64,000 nucleotides of DNA, from contig JAURVZ010000084.1 of NCBI GenBank assembly GCA_030655215.1, forward strand, positions 186,001-250,000, read 5' to 3'. Origin of the DNA: Pseudolabrys sp. (GTDB taxonomy: Bacteria; Pseudomonadota; Alphaproteobacteria; Rhizobiales; Xanthobacteraceae). The translations under genes were made by a program, and so were the position numbers. Shown in pieces: positions 18,909 to 30,072 of this stretch. A model generated the notes under the pieces. That model worked only from the letters and a program-made list of their open reading frames with translations, searched no databases and had not been told where the DNA came from. The stretch's first letter is position 1, and each line of letters starts with the position of its first letter.

Positions 18909-19100
18909 CGGCGCCGAGTGCTTAGAGATTATTCACCCTGCCCGCCCGCCTTTCACCGGCCATTTACCGTTGCCGCGAAAGCAGGGCTCGCCGGCGCCCG
19001 CATTTAACCTGAACGAAGCAGCCGGCATTTTATTCATAAGCCCATGAGCGGCATGAGACCGGCTTGAAGCCGGCGCAACGCCCGCTCTTGGGGACGTCAC

Positions 19101-19832
19101 ATGCTGCCTGCTTCACAGGTGCGCACCTTGGTGCGCGCAATGGCCCTGCTTTGCCTTGCCGGACTTTGCGTCAGCAGCGCAAAGGCAGAACCGGCGCCGC
19201 CGATGCAACTGGCTGCGCTCGCACCGGTGGATGACGCCATTCAACCGGCCTCCGGTCCATTCGGCATGATCGCCGCGCATAGCGGCGCAATGTCCGCCAA
19301 ATGGCGCAGCCTGCAGCCGGCCATTGATATGGAAGCCCGCATTCTCGACCTGTGCCGCAGCGATGCGCAGCTTTGCCCGGCGGCGGCGGCGAGCTTCCTC
19401 GCCATCATCGACACCGCGCGCAACCGCGCGGGCCGCGCCCGCATTGGTGAAATCAACCGCGCCATCAATCTGGCCATCCGCCCCGAGGATGATCGCGCGC
19501 GCTATGGCGTTGCCGACATATGGACGACGCCGTTGATGACCTTTGCGCTGGGGGCCGGCGATTGCGAGGACTATGCCATCGCCAAATATGTCGCGCTGCG
19601 TGCGGCCGGCATCGCGCCGGACGATCTGCGCATCGTCATCGTGCATAATCCGGCGCTGCGCCAGGATCATGCGGTGACCGCCGCGCGCGTCGATGGCGAA
19701 TGGCTGATCCTGGACAATCGGCATATGTTGATGCTGAGCGACAAGCAGCTCACGACGATGGTGCCGCTGGTGACGCTCGATCACGAGGATGCCAAGCCGC
19801 CGGTTACCGTGGCGGAGGCGTCTAGAACCTGA
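19101..19832 (+). CDS. Bacterial transglutaminase-like cysteine peptidase (BTLCP), LapG-like
   Basis: Signal-peptide-like N-terminus; 'GAGDCEDYAIAKYVALRAAGI' (Cys), 'DHAVTAARVDGEWLILDNR' (His/Asp) catalytic triad of the LapG/DUF920 family. Confidence 0.88.
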   Translation: MLPASQVRTLVRAMALLCLAGLCVSSAKAEPAPPMQLAALAPVDDAIQPASGPFGMIAAHSGAMSAKWRSLQPAIDMEARILDLCRSDAQLCPAAAASFLAIIDTARNRAGRARIGEINRAINLAIRPEDDRARYGVADIWTTPLMTFALGAGDCEDYAIAKYVALRAAGIAPDDLRIVIVHNPALRQDHAVTAARVDGEWLILDNRHMLMLSDKQLTTMVPLVTLDHEDAKPPVTVAEASRT

Positions 19833-20754
19833 CCCGCAATGACAGCGACCCGCTGTCGCCTTGCGTGGTGTGCTGCGCGCCGAACTCGCGATAATATTTC
19901 GCCACCAGGTTCATGGCGATATTGTTCATCGTGAATGTATAGCTGATGCCAGGACCGATGCCGGCGACGCGCAGCTTGCGGCCGCCTGCGATTGTGCCGG
20001 CGCCGCTGTCGGGGCCGAGCTGCTGCGCGTAATAGCCGACGGCGCCAAGCTTGAAGGCCGGCGTCAGCATGCGCCCGGCGGCGAAATCGAAGTGAAACAT
20101 ATCGCCCGACTTATAATTGGTGTCGGTGTTGGCGAAGCTGTTGACGTAGATCGCCGCGCCCGACACTTCCCAGCCGGTTTTCGGATCGAAGTAAGTGACG
20201 CCAAGCTGCGGCGACACCGCCCAGGCATTCTTGCCGGTATTGGCCAGCCGGTTGCGATCGTAATTGCCGGCCGGCAGGAACACGGCGGCCAACACATTCC
20301 AGTGCCAATTGCCGGCGTGCCAGCCGAGCGTCACAGGATTGACGACGATGTCATTGAGCGAGGTCAGGCTGCCGCTGCGCCGCATCGTGCCGAAGCGGGT
20401 GGCCAAGGCCATGTCGGCATCGAAGTCCGACACGCCACCGCGCACCGAGAAGGCGTAATCGCCGCCAAACAACTGATACGGCGTGACCACCGTGACGCCG
20501 AGAACATGGGTGACCTGCTTGAGGTCTAGCGTCAGGCGGCCTTGCGGCAATGTCGAGCGTTCCTTGCCGCTATAGACATAGAAATCCTGCCGCACCGTCA
20601 CGCCGGGCCCGGGCAAAACGCCGGTCATGAAATCGCGATAGCCTTTGAAATAAGGGCTCTGGCCGCCTTCGACGGCCGCCGCCGGCAAGAGCGATGCGAC
20701 CAGCGCAACAGCGACAAGCGGATACGTCCAGAATCGCTGCAACGCACCAAGCAT
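19822..20754 (-). CDS. Outer membrane transporter, phenol MetA-pathway-like (SphA/MetA_deg family)
   Basis: Signal peptide; 'FKGYRDFMTGVLPGPGVTVRQDFYVYSG', beta-rich repeats, C-terminal 'LSLRVRF' ending in F as in OM beta-barrels. Confidence 0.75.
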   Translation of the reverse strand: MLGALQRFWTYPLVAVALVASLLPAAAVEGGQSPYFKGYRDFMTGVLPGPGVTVRQDFYVYSGKERSTLPQGRLTLDLKQVTHVLGVTVVTPYQLFGGDYAFSVRGGVSDFDADMALATRFGTMRRSGSLTSLNDIVVNPVTLGWHAGNWHWNVLAAVFLPAGNYDRNRLANTGKNAWAVSPQLGVTYFDPKTGWEVSGAAIYVNSFANTDTNYKSGDMFHFDFAAGRMLTPAFKLGAVGYYAQQLGPDSGAGTIAGGRKLRVAGIGPGISYTFTMNNIAMNLVAKYYREFGAQHTTQGDSGSLSLRVRF

Positions 20755-20890
20755 TACACATTGTAACAGCGGCCAATGCGCTCAGGAAGGCTGCGACACG
20801 AGCATAACCACAGCTGTTGCAGTGATCCGCTTCGCCGTGCTGAATTGAAGCCAAGGTCCGGAACAACGCGGACTCATGGGGAAGAGGCCA

Positions 20891-22516
20891 ATGACGACCG
20901 CGCAATCATTCGACTACATCGTCGTCGGCGCCGGCTCCGCCGGTTGCGTGCTGGCCAATAGGCTGACCGCGTCGGGCCGCCACCGCGTGTTGTTGCTGGA
21001 AGCTGGCGGCAATGACCGCAATTTGTGGATCCACATTCCGCTCGGCTACGCCAAGCTGTTCACCAACGCCAAATATAACTGGCTGTACAAATCCGAGCCC
21101 GAGCCGGAGCTGAACGGCCGCGAGATCATCCAGCCGCGCGGCAAGGTGCTCGGCGGCTCAAGCTCGATCAACGGATTGATTTACCTGCGCGGCCAGCCGC
21201 AGGATTTCGACCACTGGCGTCAACTCGGCAATAGCGGATGGAGCTTCGACGATGTGCTGCCCTATTTCCGCAAATCCGAGGATCAGGAGCGCGGCGCCGA
21301 CGACATGCACGGAACCGGCGGGCCGCTCGCCGTGTCCGATGTCGAGAAGCATCCATTGTGCGAGGCTTTCATCGAGGCCACCGAGCAGGCCGGCTTCCCG
21401 CGCACCGAGGACTTCAATGGCCGCGATCAGGAAGGCGCCGGCTATTTCCAGCTGACCGCGCGCAATGGCCGCCGCCGTTCGACCGCCGCCGGCTTTCTGA
21501 AACAAGCACGCAAGCGGCCCAATCTCGTTGTCGCCACCGGCGCCTTGGCGACACGCGTTCTGTTCGACGGAAGCCGCGCCACCGGCATCGCATATACCCA
21601 GAACGGCCTGCAACACACCGCGCATGCGGCTGCCGAAGTCATCCTCGCCGGCGGCGCCTTTAACTCACCACAGCTGTTGCAGCTTTCCGGCGTCGGCCCG
21701 GCCGAGCATTTGCGCTCCCTCGGTATTCCGGTGGTGGCCGACAGGCAAGGCGTCGGCGCCGATCTGCAGGACCACTTCCAGGTGCGCATGCAGTATCGCT
21801 GCACCGAGCCGATCACCATGAACGACTTCGTCAATGACTGGCGGCAGCGCATCCATGGCGGCCTGCGCTATATGACGTCGCGCAAGGGCATGCTGACCAT
21901 TGGCGCGGGCTATGCCGGCGCTTTCCTGCGCACGCGGCGGGAGCTGGAAACGCCGGACGTGCAGATCCATTTCATATTGTTCAGCGCCGACAGTCTCGGT
22001 GGCGGGCTGCATCCGTTTCCCGGCTTTACCGCATCTGTCTGCCAGTTGCGGCCGGAAAGCCGCGGCACCGTGCGCATCAAATCGCGCGATCCGGCTGCGG
22101 CGCCGGCGATCCAGCCGCGCTATCTCTCCAGCCAGTTCGATATCGACACGATTCTTGATGGCATGAAGCTGCAACGCACGATCATGAGCCAGAAGGCGAT
22201 GCAGCATTACATTGCCGAAGAGCGCGTGCCCGGCGCGGCCTGCACCAGCGATGCCGACCTGCTCGCCTATGCGCGCGCCACCGGCACGACGATCTTTCAT
22301 CCGACCAGCACCTGCCGCATGGGCTCGGATCCCGCTGCCGTGGTCGATAAGCGTTTGCGGGTGCATGGCATCAGCGGCCTGCGCGTGATCGATGCCTCGA
22401 TCATGCCGACGGTGGTGTCAGGCAATACGAATGCGGCTGTGGTGATGATCGCGGAAAAGGGTGCGGATATGGTCCTTGAAGATGCCGCCACACCGCCGCT
22501 GGCCGCGACGGCGTAA
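20891..22516 (+). CDS. GMC family oxidoreductase (choline/alcohol dehydrogenase-like)
   Basis: '[20 protein letters not shown]', '[20 protein letters not shown]', '[10 protein letters not shown]...[19 protein letters not shown]'. Confidence 0.93.
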   Translation: MTTAQSFDYIVVGAGSAGCVLANRLTASGRHRVLLLEAGGNDRNLWIHIPLGYAKLFTNAKYNWLYKSEPEPELNGREIIQPRGKVLGGSSSINGLIYLRGQPQDFDHWRQLGNSGWSFDDVLPYFRKSEDQERGADDMHGTGGPLAVSDVEKHPLCEAFIEATEQAGFPRTEDFNGRDQEGAGYFQLTARNGRRRSTAAGFLKQARKRPNLVVATGALATRVLFDGSRATGIAYTQNGLQHTAHAAAEVILAGGAFNSPQLLQLSGVGPAEHLRSLGIPVVADRQGVGADLQDHFQVRMQYRCTEPITMNDFVNDWRQRIHGGLRYMTSRKGMLTIGAGYAGAFLRTRRELETPDVQIHFILFSADSLGGGLHPFPGFTASVCQLRPESRGTVRIKSRDPAAAPAIQPRYLSSQFDIDTILDGMKLQRTIMSQKAMQHYIAEERVPGAACTSDADLLAYARATGTTIFHPTSTCRMGSDPAAVVDKRLRVHGISGLRVIDASIMPTVVSGNTNAAVVMIAEKGADMVLEDAATPPLAATA

Positions 22517-24034
22517 TCACATCGTCGCGCCGATCTGCCACGGCACGAATTCGAGATCGCCATAGCCCAAGTCTTCCGACTTGGTGTGCGCACCGGAAGC
22601 GACCGCCAGCACCTTGTTGAAGATTTCCTCGCCTTTCTGCTCGATGGTGACGCCGTCAAGGATATCGCCGCAGTTGATATCCATGTCCTCGGTCATCGTC
22701 TCATAGACATAGTGATTGGTGGCGAGCTTGATTGAGGGCGTCGGCTTGCAACCGAAGGCAGACCCGCGGCCGGTGGTGAAGCACATCACATTGCAGCCGC
22801 CGGCCACTTGCCCCGTGGCGCCGACCGGATCGAAGCCCGGCGTATCCATGAAGACGAAGCCTTTCTCGCGCACCGGCTCGGCATATTCATAAACCGCACG
22901 CATTGTCGTCGTGCCGCCTTTGGCCGCCGCGCCAAGCGACTTCTCGAGAATGGTGGTCAGGCCGCCGGCCTTGTTGCCGGGCGACGGATTATTGTTCATC
23001 TCGCCGCGATTGCGCTCGGTATATTCCTCCCACCAGCGAATGCGCTCGACCAGTTTCTCGCCGACGGTCGAATTGACCGCGCGCCGCGTCAGCAAATGTT
23101 CGGCGCCATAGATCTCCGGCGTCTCGGCCAGCACACCGGTGCCGCCATGCTTGACGAGCAGATCGACCGCCGACCCAAGCGCCGGATTGGCGGTGATGCC
23201 GGAATAACCGTCGGAGCCGCCGCATTGCAAAGCCAGCATGACTTCGGACGCCGGCCGCGTTTCGCGCTTGGCCTTGGCGGCAATCGGCAACATGGCGCGG
23301 ATGCGTTCGACGCCTTCCTCGATCGTCTTGCGGCTGCCGCCGATCGCCTGAATGGTCATGGTCTGGAAGCGGTCGCCTTCGACCAGATCATAATGCTGCT
23401 TCATGCTGTCGATCTGGAAGGTCTCACAGCCGAGGCCAACCATGAGTGCTCCGCCGAGATTGGGATGCGTGGCGTAACCCCATTGCGTCCGCCGCAGCAC
23501 GTCCCAGCCCTCGCCTTTCGAGGCCATGCCGCAGCCGGTGCCATGCACGAAGGGCACGACGCCGTCGATCTCCGGATAGTCCTTGAGCATGTCGGAGCGG
23601 TTGACCGCTTCAGCGATGAACTTCGCCACCGTCGCCGAGCAGTTCACCGAGGTGAGCACGCCGATATAATTGCGCGTGCCGGTGTGACCGTTGGCGCGCA
23701 GATAGCCCTGGAAGGTGGCGCGCAATTCTGGTGGCAGCATTTCGTCGTTCTTGGCGTCCTCGGCGAAGCGATAGTCGCGCGCGAAATCATGCATGACGAC
23801 ATTCTGCTCATGCACCCAGTCGCCCGGTGCGATGTCCTTGGAGGCAAAGCCGATGATCTGGCCGTATTTGCGCACCGGCTCGTCGAGCGCGATCGGCGCA
23901 ATCGCCATCTTGTGGCCGCGCGGAATGCGCTCGCGTGCCCTGGCGCCACCTGCGCTGTTGCCGGCCACGATCTGGTCGACGGCAACGATGACATTGTCGC
24001 CATGCGCGAGCCGGACGAAGCGCGGAGTATCCAC
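22517..24034 (-). CDS. UxaA family altronate/galactarate-type dehydratase
   Basis: SAF-like N-terminus, '[28 protein letters not shown]', '[19 protein letters not shown]', '[10 protein letters not shown]' motifs. Confidence 0.9.
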   Translation of the reverse strand: MDTPRFVRLAHGDNVIVAVDQIVAGNSAGGARARERIPRGHKMAIAPIALDEPVRKYGQIIGFASKDIAPGDWVHEQNVVMHDFARDYRFAEDAKNDEMLPPELRATFQGYLRANGHTGTRNYIGVLTSVNCSATVAKFIAEAVNRSDMLKDYPEIDGVVPFVHGTGCGMASKGEGWDVLRRTQWGYATHPNLGGALMVGLGCETFQIDSMKQHYDLVEGDRFQTMTIQAIGGSRKTIEEGVERIRAMLPIAAKAKRETRPASEVMLALQCGGSDGYSGITANPALGSAVDLLVKHGGTGVLAETPEIYGAEHLLTRRAVNSTVGEKLVERIRWWEEYTERNRGEMNNNPSPGNKAGGLTTILEKSLGAAAKGGTTTMRAVYEYAEPVREKGFVFMDTPGFDPVGATGQVAGGCNVMCFTTGRGSAFGCKPTPSIKLATNHYVYETMTEDMDINCGDILDGVTIEQKGEEIFNKVLAVASGAHTKSEDLGYGDLEFVPWQIGATM

Positions 24035-24158
24035 GGCGTTAGCCTCCCTGGAGCGATTTCAATGTATTCTGCGCTCTTGCGAGTGAGAAGCAAGAGCCAA
24101 CATAGCCGTCGAAATTGCGCCGTGATTGGGCTACAGGTCTCAGCTTCAAGGGGCTTGC

Positions 24159-25529
24159 ATGCAGCGCGAAAAAGAACAGGTCGCATTGACGTCCATCGCG
24201 GCTTCGGCGGCGCTGACGGTTGCCAAGGGTATCGTCGGCTTTTCCACCGGCTCGCTGGCAATTCTGTCGGAGGCTGCGCATTCGCTGATCGATCTCGGCG
24301 CCGCGATCATGACCTATATTGCCGTGCGCATTTCCGGCAAGCCGGCCGACGAAGAGCATCACTACGGCCATGGCAAGGTCGAGAGCGTGTCGGCCTTGGG
24401 CGAGACCGCGCTGCTGTTTCTGCTGTCGGGCATGGTGATCTGGGAAGCGGGCAAGCGGCTGCTCGGCGACGAGTCGCACACCGTTGTCGCGACCTATTGG
24501 GCCTTCGGCGTCATGATCGCGTCGATCGTTGTTGATTATTACAGGGCCCGCGCTTTGACACGCACGGCCGTGAAAACGCAGAGCCAGGCGCTGGAAGCGG
24601 ATGCCCTGCACTTCTCGTCCGACATGTGGTCATCGCTGGCCGTGCTGGTCGGCCTTGGCGGCGTTTATTTCGGCTTGGCCTGGGCCGATGCCGGCGCGGC
24701 GATCCTCGTCGCCGTGCTGGTGTGCAGCGCCGGTTGGCGGCTGTGCCGCCGCACCATCGAGACGCTGACCGATACCGCGCCGGCCGGTGCGGCGGAGAAG
24801 ATCACGGCGATTGCCGAGACCATTACCGGCGTCGTCGCGGTCGAACAGGTGCGCGCCCGCAGCGTCGGCGACACGACGTTCATTGATCTCACCTTCGCCG
24901 TCAGCCGCACATTGCCAATCGATCGCGTCAGCGCCATCAAGGGCGAAGTCGCCAGCGCCATCGCCCGCGAGATTCCCGGCGCCGAACCGGTCGTCACCGC
25001 CAATCCGGTCGCGCTTGATAGTGAGACGGTGCTCGACCGCGTCATGGTCATTGCCCGCAACCGCGCGCTGGCGGTGCACCACGTCACCGTGCACAACATC
25101 CGCGACAGACTGGCCATCGCGCTCGACCTCGAGGTCGACGGCAAGCTCACACTGGCCGATGCGCACGCCATCGCCGATGGGCTGGAGGAAGCCATCGCCG
25201 CCGAGCTCGGCACCGGCGTTGAAGTCGAAACCCATATCGAACCACTCGAGCCGGTCGATGCGCTAGGCCGCGAGGCGCCGACGGAGCGCGTGCTGGCGGT
25301 GCAGACCATGCTGGCCGAACTGGCGGTGCAGGACCGCGCCTTGCGCAATATTCACGATGTCCGCGTGCGTGAAACCGATGACGGCGAAATCGTCAATTTC
25401 CATTGCGACGTCGACCCGGACCTCAGCGTGCAGACTGTGCACGAGAAGGTCGACGCGCTGGAGCGTGCACTCAAGCAGCATTCGTCACTGATCAAGCGCG
25501 TCATCGGACATGCCGAGCCGATCAGCTAG
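24159..25529 (+). CDS. Cation diffusion facilitator family transporter
   Basis: 'FSTGSLAILSEAAHSLIDLGAA', 'HHYGHGKVESVSAL', 'ALEADALHFSSDMWSSLAVLVGL'; long C-terminal cytoplasmic domains. Confidence 0.9.
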   Translation: MQREKEQVALTSIAASAALTVAKGIVGFSTGSLAILSEAAHSLIDLGAAIMTYIAVRISGKPADEEHHYGHGKVESVSALGETALLFLLSGMVIWEAGKRLLGDESHTVVATYWAFGVMIASIVVDYYRARALTRTAVKTQSQALEADALHFSSDMWSSLAVLVGLGGVYFGLAWADAGAAILVAVLVCSAGWRLCRRTIETLTDTAPAGAAEKITAIAETITGVVAVEQVRARSVGDTTFIDLTFAVSRTLPIDRVSAIKGEVASAIAREIPGAEPVVTANPVALDSETVLDRVMVIARNRALAVHHVTVHNIRDRLAIALDLEVDGKLTLADAHAIADGLEEAIAAELGTGVEVETHIEPLEPVDALGREAPTERVLAVQTMLAELAVQDRALRNIHDVRVRETDDGEIVNFHCDVDPDLSVQTVHEKVDALERALKQHSSLIKRVIGHAEPIS

Positions 25530-25541
25530 GGGAGACCCGAC

Positions 25542-26180
25542 ATGACCATCACCATCACGGCCTTCGAGAAGTCACCCGATGGCGACCAGGGGCTGGCGCG
25601 GGATACGCGGGTGCGCTGGGCACTTGAAGAAGCCGGCCTGCCCTACAAAGTTCGGCTGGTGTCGTTCAAGGCGATGAAAGAGCCGTGGCATCTGGCGCTG
25701 CATCCGTTCGGTCAGATCCCGACCTATGAGGAGGGCAACCTCGCTTTGTTCGAGACCGGATCAATCGTGCTGCATATCGCGCAGCGCCATGCCGGCCTGC
25801 TGCCGGACGATGTCGATGCACGCGCGCGCGCCATCACCTGGATGTTCGCCGCCACCAATACGGTCGAGCCGCCGATCCTCGAACTGCAGAACGCCGTTCT
25901 TTTGGAGCGCGACAAGTCTTGGAACAACGAGCGACTACCGCTGGTCAAGGATCGCGTCCGCGACCGGATGAAGCAATTGTCCGCGCGCCTCGGCAATGCC
26001 GACTGGCTCGATGGTGATTTCAGCGCCGGTGATTTGATGATGGTGTCGGTGCTGCTCAGGCTGCGTTCGTCGGGCATCCTGGACGAATATGCCAACCTGG
26101 CTGCCTATGTCGCGCGCGGTGAAGCGCGGCCGGCGTACAAACGCGCTTTCGCGGCGCAATTGGAAGTCAATAAACCGTAG
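25542..26180 (+). CDS. Glutathione S-transferase family protein
   Basis: 'LEEAGLPYKVRLVSFKAMKEPWHLALHPFGQIPTYEEGNLALFETGSIVLHIAQRH' GST N-domain. Confidence 0.9.
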   Translation: MTITITAFEKSPDGDQGLARDTRVRWALEEAGLPYKVRLVSFKAMKEPWHLALHPFGQIPTYEEGNLALFETGSIVLHIAQRHAGLLPDDVDARARAITWMFAATNTVEPPILELQNAVLLERDKSWNNERLPLVKDRVRDRMKQLSARLGNADWLDGDFSAGDLMMVSVLLRLRSSGILDEYANLAAYVARGEARPAYKRAFAAQLEVNKP

Positions 26181-26185
26181 ACTGT

Positions 26186-26212
26186 CCGGGGCGCGCGCCA
26201 AGCGCGCCCCGG
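26186..26212. terminator. Hairpin between convergent genes (putative bidirectional terminator)
   Basis: CCGGGGCGCGC-GCCAA-GCGCGCCCCGG: perfect 11-bp stem, 5-nt loop; no strong U-tract. Confidence 0.6.
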
Positions 26213-26225
26213 TATGGAAAAAAGT

Positions 26226-27188
26226 TTACTTCGCGCCGTCCTTGAACATGTCGGCCAGCTTCGCCGTATCCGCCGCAATCGCCTTGTCGAACGCGTCCGG
26301 CGTCAGCGCCATGGCTTCGACGCCCTGCGCCGCGAACTTCGCCTTGATGTCGTCGGTCTTGACGATGTCGGCGACGTCCTTGTTGATCTTGGCGACGATC
26401 TCCTTCGGCGTACCGGCGGGCGCGAGGATGCCGAACCACGAGTCATATTTGAACCCGGGCAGCGCCTCTTCGCCCAAAGTCGGCGTGTCCTTCATGGTCG
26501 GGTTGCGCGCGGCGGTGGCGACCGCCAGTGCGCGGACCTTGCCGGCCTGCACCAGTTCGACGCCGACATTGATCGGCGTGAAATACATCTGCGTGTCGCC
26601 ACGCACGACGCTGGTCACCGCTTCCGGCGCGCCCTTGTAAGGCACATGCACGAGATCGATCTTCGCCGCTTCCTTGAACATGGCGGCGGCGATGAAAGTC
26701 GAGCTGGCAAGTCCCGGCGAGGCAAAGTTCAATTTGCCCGGGCTCGCCTTGGCCAGTTCGATGAACTCCTTGGCGGTCTTTGCCGGGGAGTCCGGCGGCA
26801 CGATCAAGACCACCGGAACAGACGCGACCGGCGCCACGCCGACGAAATCTTTCACCGGATCGAAAGAGAGACCCTTGTTTATGACGCCGGCAATCGTGTG
26901 ACCGTTCGAGGTCAGCATCAAAGTGTAGCCATCGGCCGGGCTCTTGGCGACCGCTGTTGTTCCCGGCAAGCCGGGACGGTTTTCGACCAGCACGGTCTGT
27001 CCCCAGACGCCGGTCAACTTGTCGGCAACAATACGCGCCAGAATGTCGGTGGCGCTGCCGGCCGAGAACGGCACAACGATTTTGACCTGCTGGCTCGGAT
27101 ACGCCTGCGCCAGCGCCTGCCCGCTGACACCGATACTCAAAGCAGCCGACGCCGCGATACCCAATAATACTCTGCGATTAAGTCCCAT
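26226..27188 (-). CDS. Bug family tripartite tricarboxylate transporter substrate-binding protein
   Basis: 'YPSQQVKIVVPFSAGSATDILARIVADKLTGVWGQTVLVENRPGLPGT' Bug-family N-terminus; start at MGLNRRVLLG. Confidence 0.92.
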   Translation of the reverse strand: MGLNRRVLLGIAASAALSIGVSGQALAQAYPSQQVKIVVPFSAGSATDILARIVADKLTGVWGQTVLVENRPGLPGTTAVAKSPADGYTLMLTSNGHTIAGVINKGLSFDPVKDFVGVAPVASVPVVLIVPPDSPAKTAKEFIELAKASPGKLNFASPGLASSTFIAAAMFKEAAKIDLVHVPYKGAPEAVTSVVRGDTQMYFTPINVGVELVQAGKVRALAVATAARNPTMKDTPTLGEEALPGFKYDSWFGILAPAGTPKEIVAKINKDVADIVKTDDIKAKFAAQGVEAMALTPDAFDKAIAADTAKLADMFKDGAK

Positions 27189-27343
27189 CGTATCCTCCAC
27201 AAAACAAGCGGGTTAATCTCCGCTCTGTTGTCGCATTGGTACCACGTTTGGATGCTCTCTGCGAGAGCGCCGCTGTTGCCAAACGTCGCAACCGGGACTT
27301 TTGACTGCTTCCAATTTCCTCACTCAGGCCTTAGATCAAGACC

Positions 27344-29986
27344 ATGCGCACAGACATTGCCCAGCCGATCCGCCTCAAGGACTATCGCCAGCCGGATTGG
27401 TGGGTCGATACGGTCCATCTCGATGTCGCCCTGCATCCGACGCAGACAAAGGTACGCGCCACTTTGGCGCTGCGGCCGAATGCGGAAAGTGCCGCGGCGC
27501 CTGTGGTGCTCGATGGCGACGGGCTGACATTGGTGTCGCTGAAGGTGAACGGCGCGCTACTCCCCGCCGAGGCCTATATCGCCGCGCGGGACAGCCTGAC
27601 CATTCCGCAGCCGCCGAGCGGGCCTTTCACGCTTGAGATCGAGACTTTGGTCGATCCGACCGCCAATACACAGTTGTCCGGCCTGTATCGCACCAGCGGA
27701 AACTGGTGCACGCAATGCGAGGCCGAAGGCTTCCGCCGCATCACGTATTTCCCGGATCGTCCCGACGTCATGGCGATCTACACGACGCGCATCGAGGCCG
27801 ACAAAAAAGAAGCACCGGTGCTGCTCAGCAACGGCAATCTGACCGAGAGCGGCGACTTAGCCGATGGCCGCCACTTCGCCGTCTGGCACGATCCGCACAA
27901 GAAGCCGGCCTATCTGTTCGCCTTGGTCGGCGGCGACCTGGCGCATGTCGAGGACACGTTCCGCACCCTATCCGGCCGCGACGTGACGCTGCAGATCTAT
28001 GTCGAGCACGGCAAGGAAGACCGCTGCGACTACGCCATGGACGCGCTCAAGCGCTCGATGCGCTGGGACGAGGAAGCCTATGGCCGTGAATACGACCTCG
28101 ACATCTTCATGATCGTCGCCGTGTCCGACTTCAATATGGGCGCGATGGAGAACAAGGGCCTCAACGTCTTCAACGATAAATACGTGCTCGCCTCGGGTGA
28201 CAGCGCCACGGACGGCGACTTCGGTGGCGTCGAAGCGGTCATCGCGCATGAGTATTTCCACAACTGGACCGGCAATCGCATCACCTGCCGCGACTGGTTC
28301 CAGCTTTGCCTGAAGGAAGGCCTCACGGTTTTCCGCGACCAGGAATTCACCAGCGACATGCGCTCGCGTCCGGTCAAGCGCATCAGCGATGTGCGCGGCC
28401 TGCGCGCGGCGCAGTTCATCGAGGACTCCGGCCCGCTGGCGCATCCGGTGCGCCCCGAGCAATACAAGGAGATCAACAACTTCTACACCAGCACCATTTA
28501 CGAAAAGGGCGCTGAAGTGGTGCGCATGGTGCACACGTTGCTGGGCGCGGCAAAATTCCGCCAAGGAATGGATTTGTACTTCGAACGTCACGATGGCGAA
28601 GCCGCCACCGTCGAGCAGTTCATCCAGTGCTTCGCCGATGTCGGCGGCTGGGCCGACAAGACGCAGTTCATGCTGTGGTACAGCCAGGCCGGCACGCCGG
28701 TGGTCACCGCCACCACGCATTACGATGCCGGCGCGAAGACCTACGGCCTGACCGTCAAGCAAACCATTCCGCCGACGCCGAACCAGTCCAACAAAAGGCC
28801 CATGGTGATTCCGTTGGTCACCGGTCTGGTTGGCAAGGATGGCCGCGACCTGCCGCTCACCCTCTCCAGCGGCGGCACGATCGAGCGCGGCGTGCTCGTG
28901 CTCGATGAGAGCGAGAAGACTTTCACCTTCACCGGCATCACCGAGCGTCCGGTGCTGTCGATCAATCGCGGCTTCTCGGCGCCGATCAAGCTCGTCAGCG
29001 ACATTGATGGCGCCGACCTCGCCTTCCTCGCCGCGCATGACAGCGATCCGTTCAACCGCTGGCAGGCCTTGCAGACCACCGCCATGCGGCTGCTGATTGA
29101 CAATGTCTCGCGCCTGCGCGCCGGCGAAACGGCCCGAACCGACGATGCCTTGCTGGCGGCGATGGCCGCCATTCTTGACGACACCAAGCTTGAACCGGCC
29201 TTTGTCGCGCTGGCTTTGACGCCGCCGGGCGAAGGCGACATCTCGCGTGAGATCGGCCGCGACATCGACCCGGACGCCATTTACCGCGCCCGCGCCGCCT
29301 TGCGCGCCGACATCGGCAAGCATCTCGGCGACGCGCTGGCCAAGGTCTATGAACGTATGGCGACCACCGGCCCCTATTCGCCCGATGCGAAGGCTGCCGG
29401 ACGCCGCGCGCTACGCAACACCGCGCTCGATCTTCTGGCGGCCAACGCCGCGCCTGATGCGATTGCCCGCGCCGCCCAGCAATATGACGCGGCCGACAAC
29501 ATGACTGACCGTATGGCGGCGCTGGCCACCTTGTCGCAGCACGATGTGCCGGAACGGGCGACCGCCTTGGCCGATTTCTACACGCGCTATGCCGCCGATG
29601 CGCTGATCATCGACAAATGGTTCTCGCTGCAGGCCATGACACCACAGCCAACGACGCTGGATCATGTCCGCGCCCTCACCGCCCATCCTGCCTTTGGCAT
29701 GACCAACCCGAACCGGGTGCGCTCACTGATCGGCGCCTTTGCGCAGAGCAACCCGACGCAGTTCAACCGCGCCGATGGCGCCGGCTATGACTTCGTCGCC
29801 GACACCATCCTCGCGCTCGATCCGAAGAACCCGCAGCTCGCCGCCCGCATGGCGACCGCCTTCCGCACCTGGCGTACCTTGGAAGCCGGCCGTCAGACCA
29901 AGGCGCAAGCCGCTTTGCAGCGCATCAAGGCCGTGCCGTCGCTGTCACGCGACCTGTCCGACATCATCGAGCGTGCTCTCGGATAA
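27344..29986 (+). CDS. pepN: Aminopeptidase N
   Basis: 'SDFNMGAMENKGLNVFN', zinc motif 'VIAHEYFHNWTGNRITCRDWFQLCLKEGLTVFRDQEF'; 880 aa. Confidence 0.96.
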   Translation: MRTDIAQPIRLKDYRQPDWWVDTVHLDVALHPTQTKVRATLALRPNAESAAAPVVLDGDGLTLVSLKVNGALLPAEAYIAARDSLTIPQPPSGPFTLEIETLVDPTANTQLSGLYRTSGNWCTQCEAEGFRRITYFPDRPDVMAIYTTRIEADKKEAPVLLSNGNLTESGDLADGRHFAVWHDPHKKPAYLFALVGGDLAHVEDTFRTLSGRDVTLQIYVEHGKEDRCDYAMDALKRSMRWDEEAYGREYDLDIFMIVAVSDFNMGAMENKGLNVFNDKYVLASGDSATDGDFGGVEAVIAHEYFHNWTGNRITCRDWFQLCLKEGLTVFRDQEFTSDMRSRPVKRISDVRGLRAAQFIEDSGPLAHPVRPEQYKEINNFYTSTIYEKGAEVVRMVHTLLGAAKFRQGMDLYFERHDGEAATVEQFIQCFADVGGWADKTQFMLWYSQAGTPVVTATTHYDAGAKTYGLTVKQTIPPTPNQSNKRPMVIPLVTGLVGKDGRDLPLTLSSGGTIERGVLVLDESEKTFTFTGITERPVLSINRGFSAPIKLVSDIDGADLAFLAAHDSDPFNRWQALQTTAMRLLIDNVSRLRAGETARTDDALLAAMAAILDDTKLEPAFVALALTPPGEGDISREIGRDIDPDAIYRARAALRADIGKHLGDALAKVYERMATTGPYSPDAKAAGRRALRNTALDLLAANAAPDAIARAAQQYDAADNMTDRMAALATLSQHDVPERATALADFYTRYAADALIIDKWFSLQAMTPQPTTLDHVRALTAHPAFGMTNPNRVRSLIGAFAQSNPTQFNRADGAGYDFVADTILALDPKNPQLAARMATAFRTWRTLEAGRQTKAQAALQRIKAVPSLSRDLSDIIERALG

Positions 29987-30072
29987 AAAGACCTCCCGCT
30001 TACCCCTTGAGAGGACTCAAAATTTTTAGTGGGTAACGATTTTTTCATAATTGACTCTCTGGACTCTCGACA

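Noticed and set aside
22808-24535. 575-aa plus-strand ORF
   Set aside because: Antisense to the UxaA-family gene and running out of frame into the CDF transporter; no domain.
27968-29323. 451-aa minus-strand ORF
   Set aside because: Antisense shadow of pepN.
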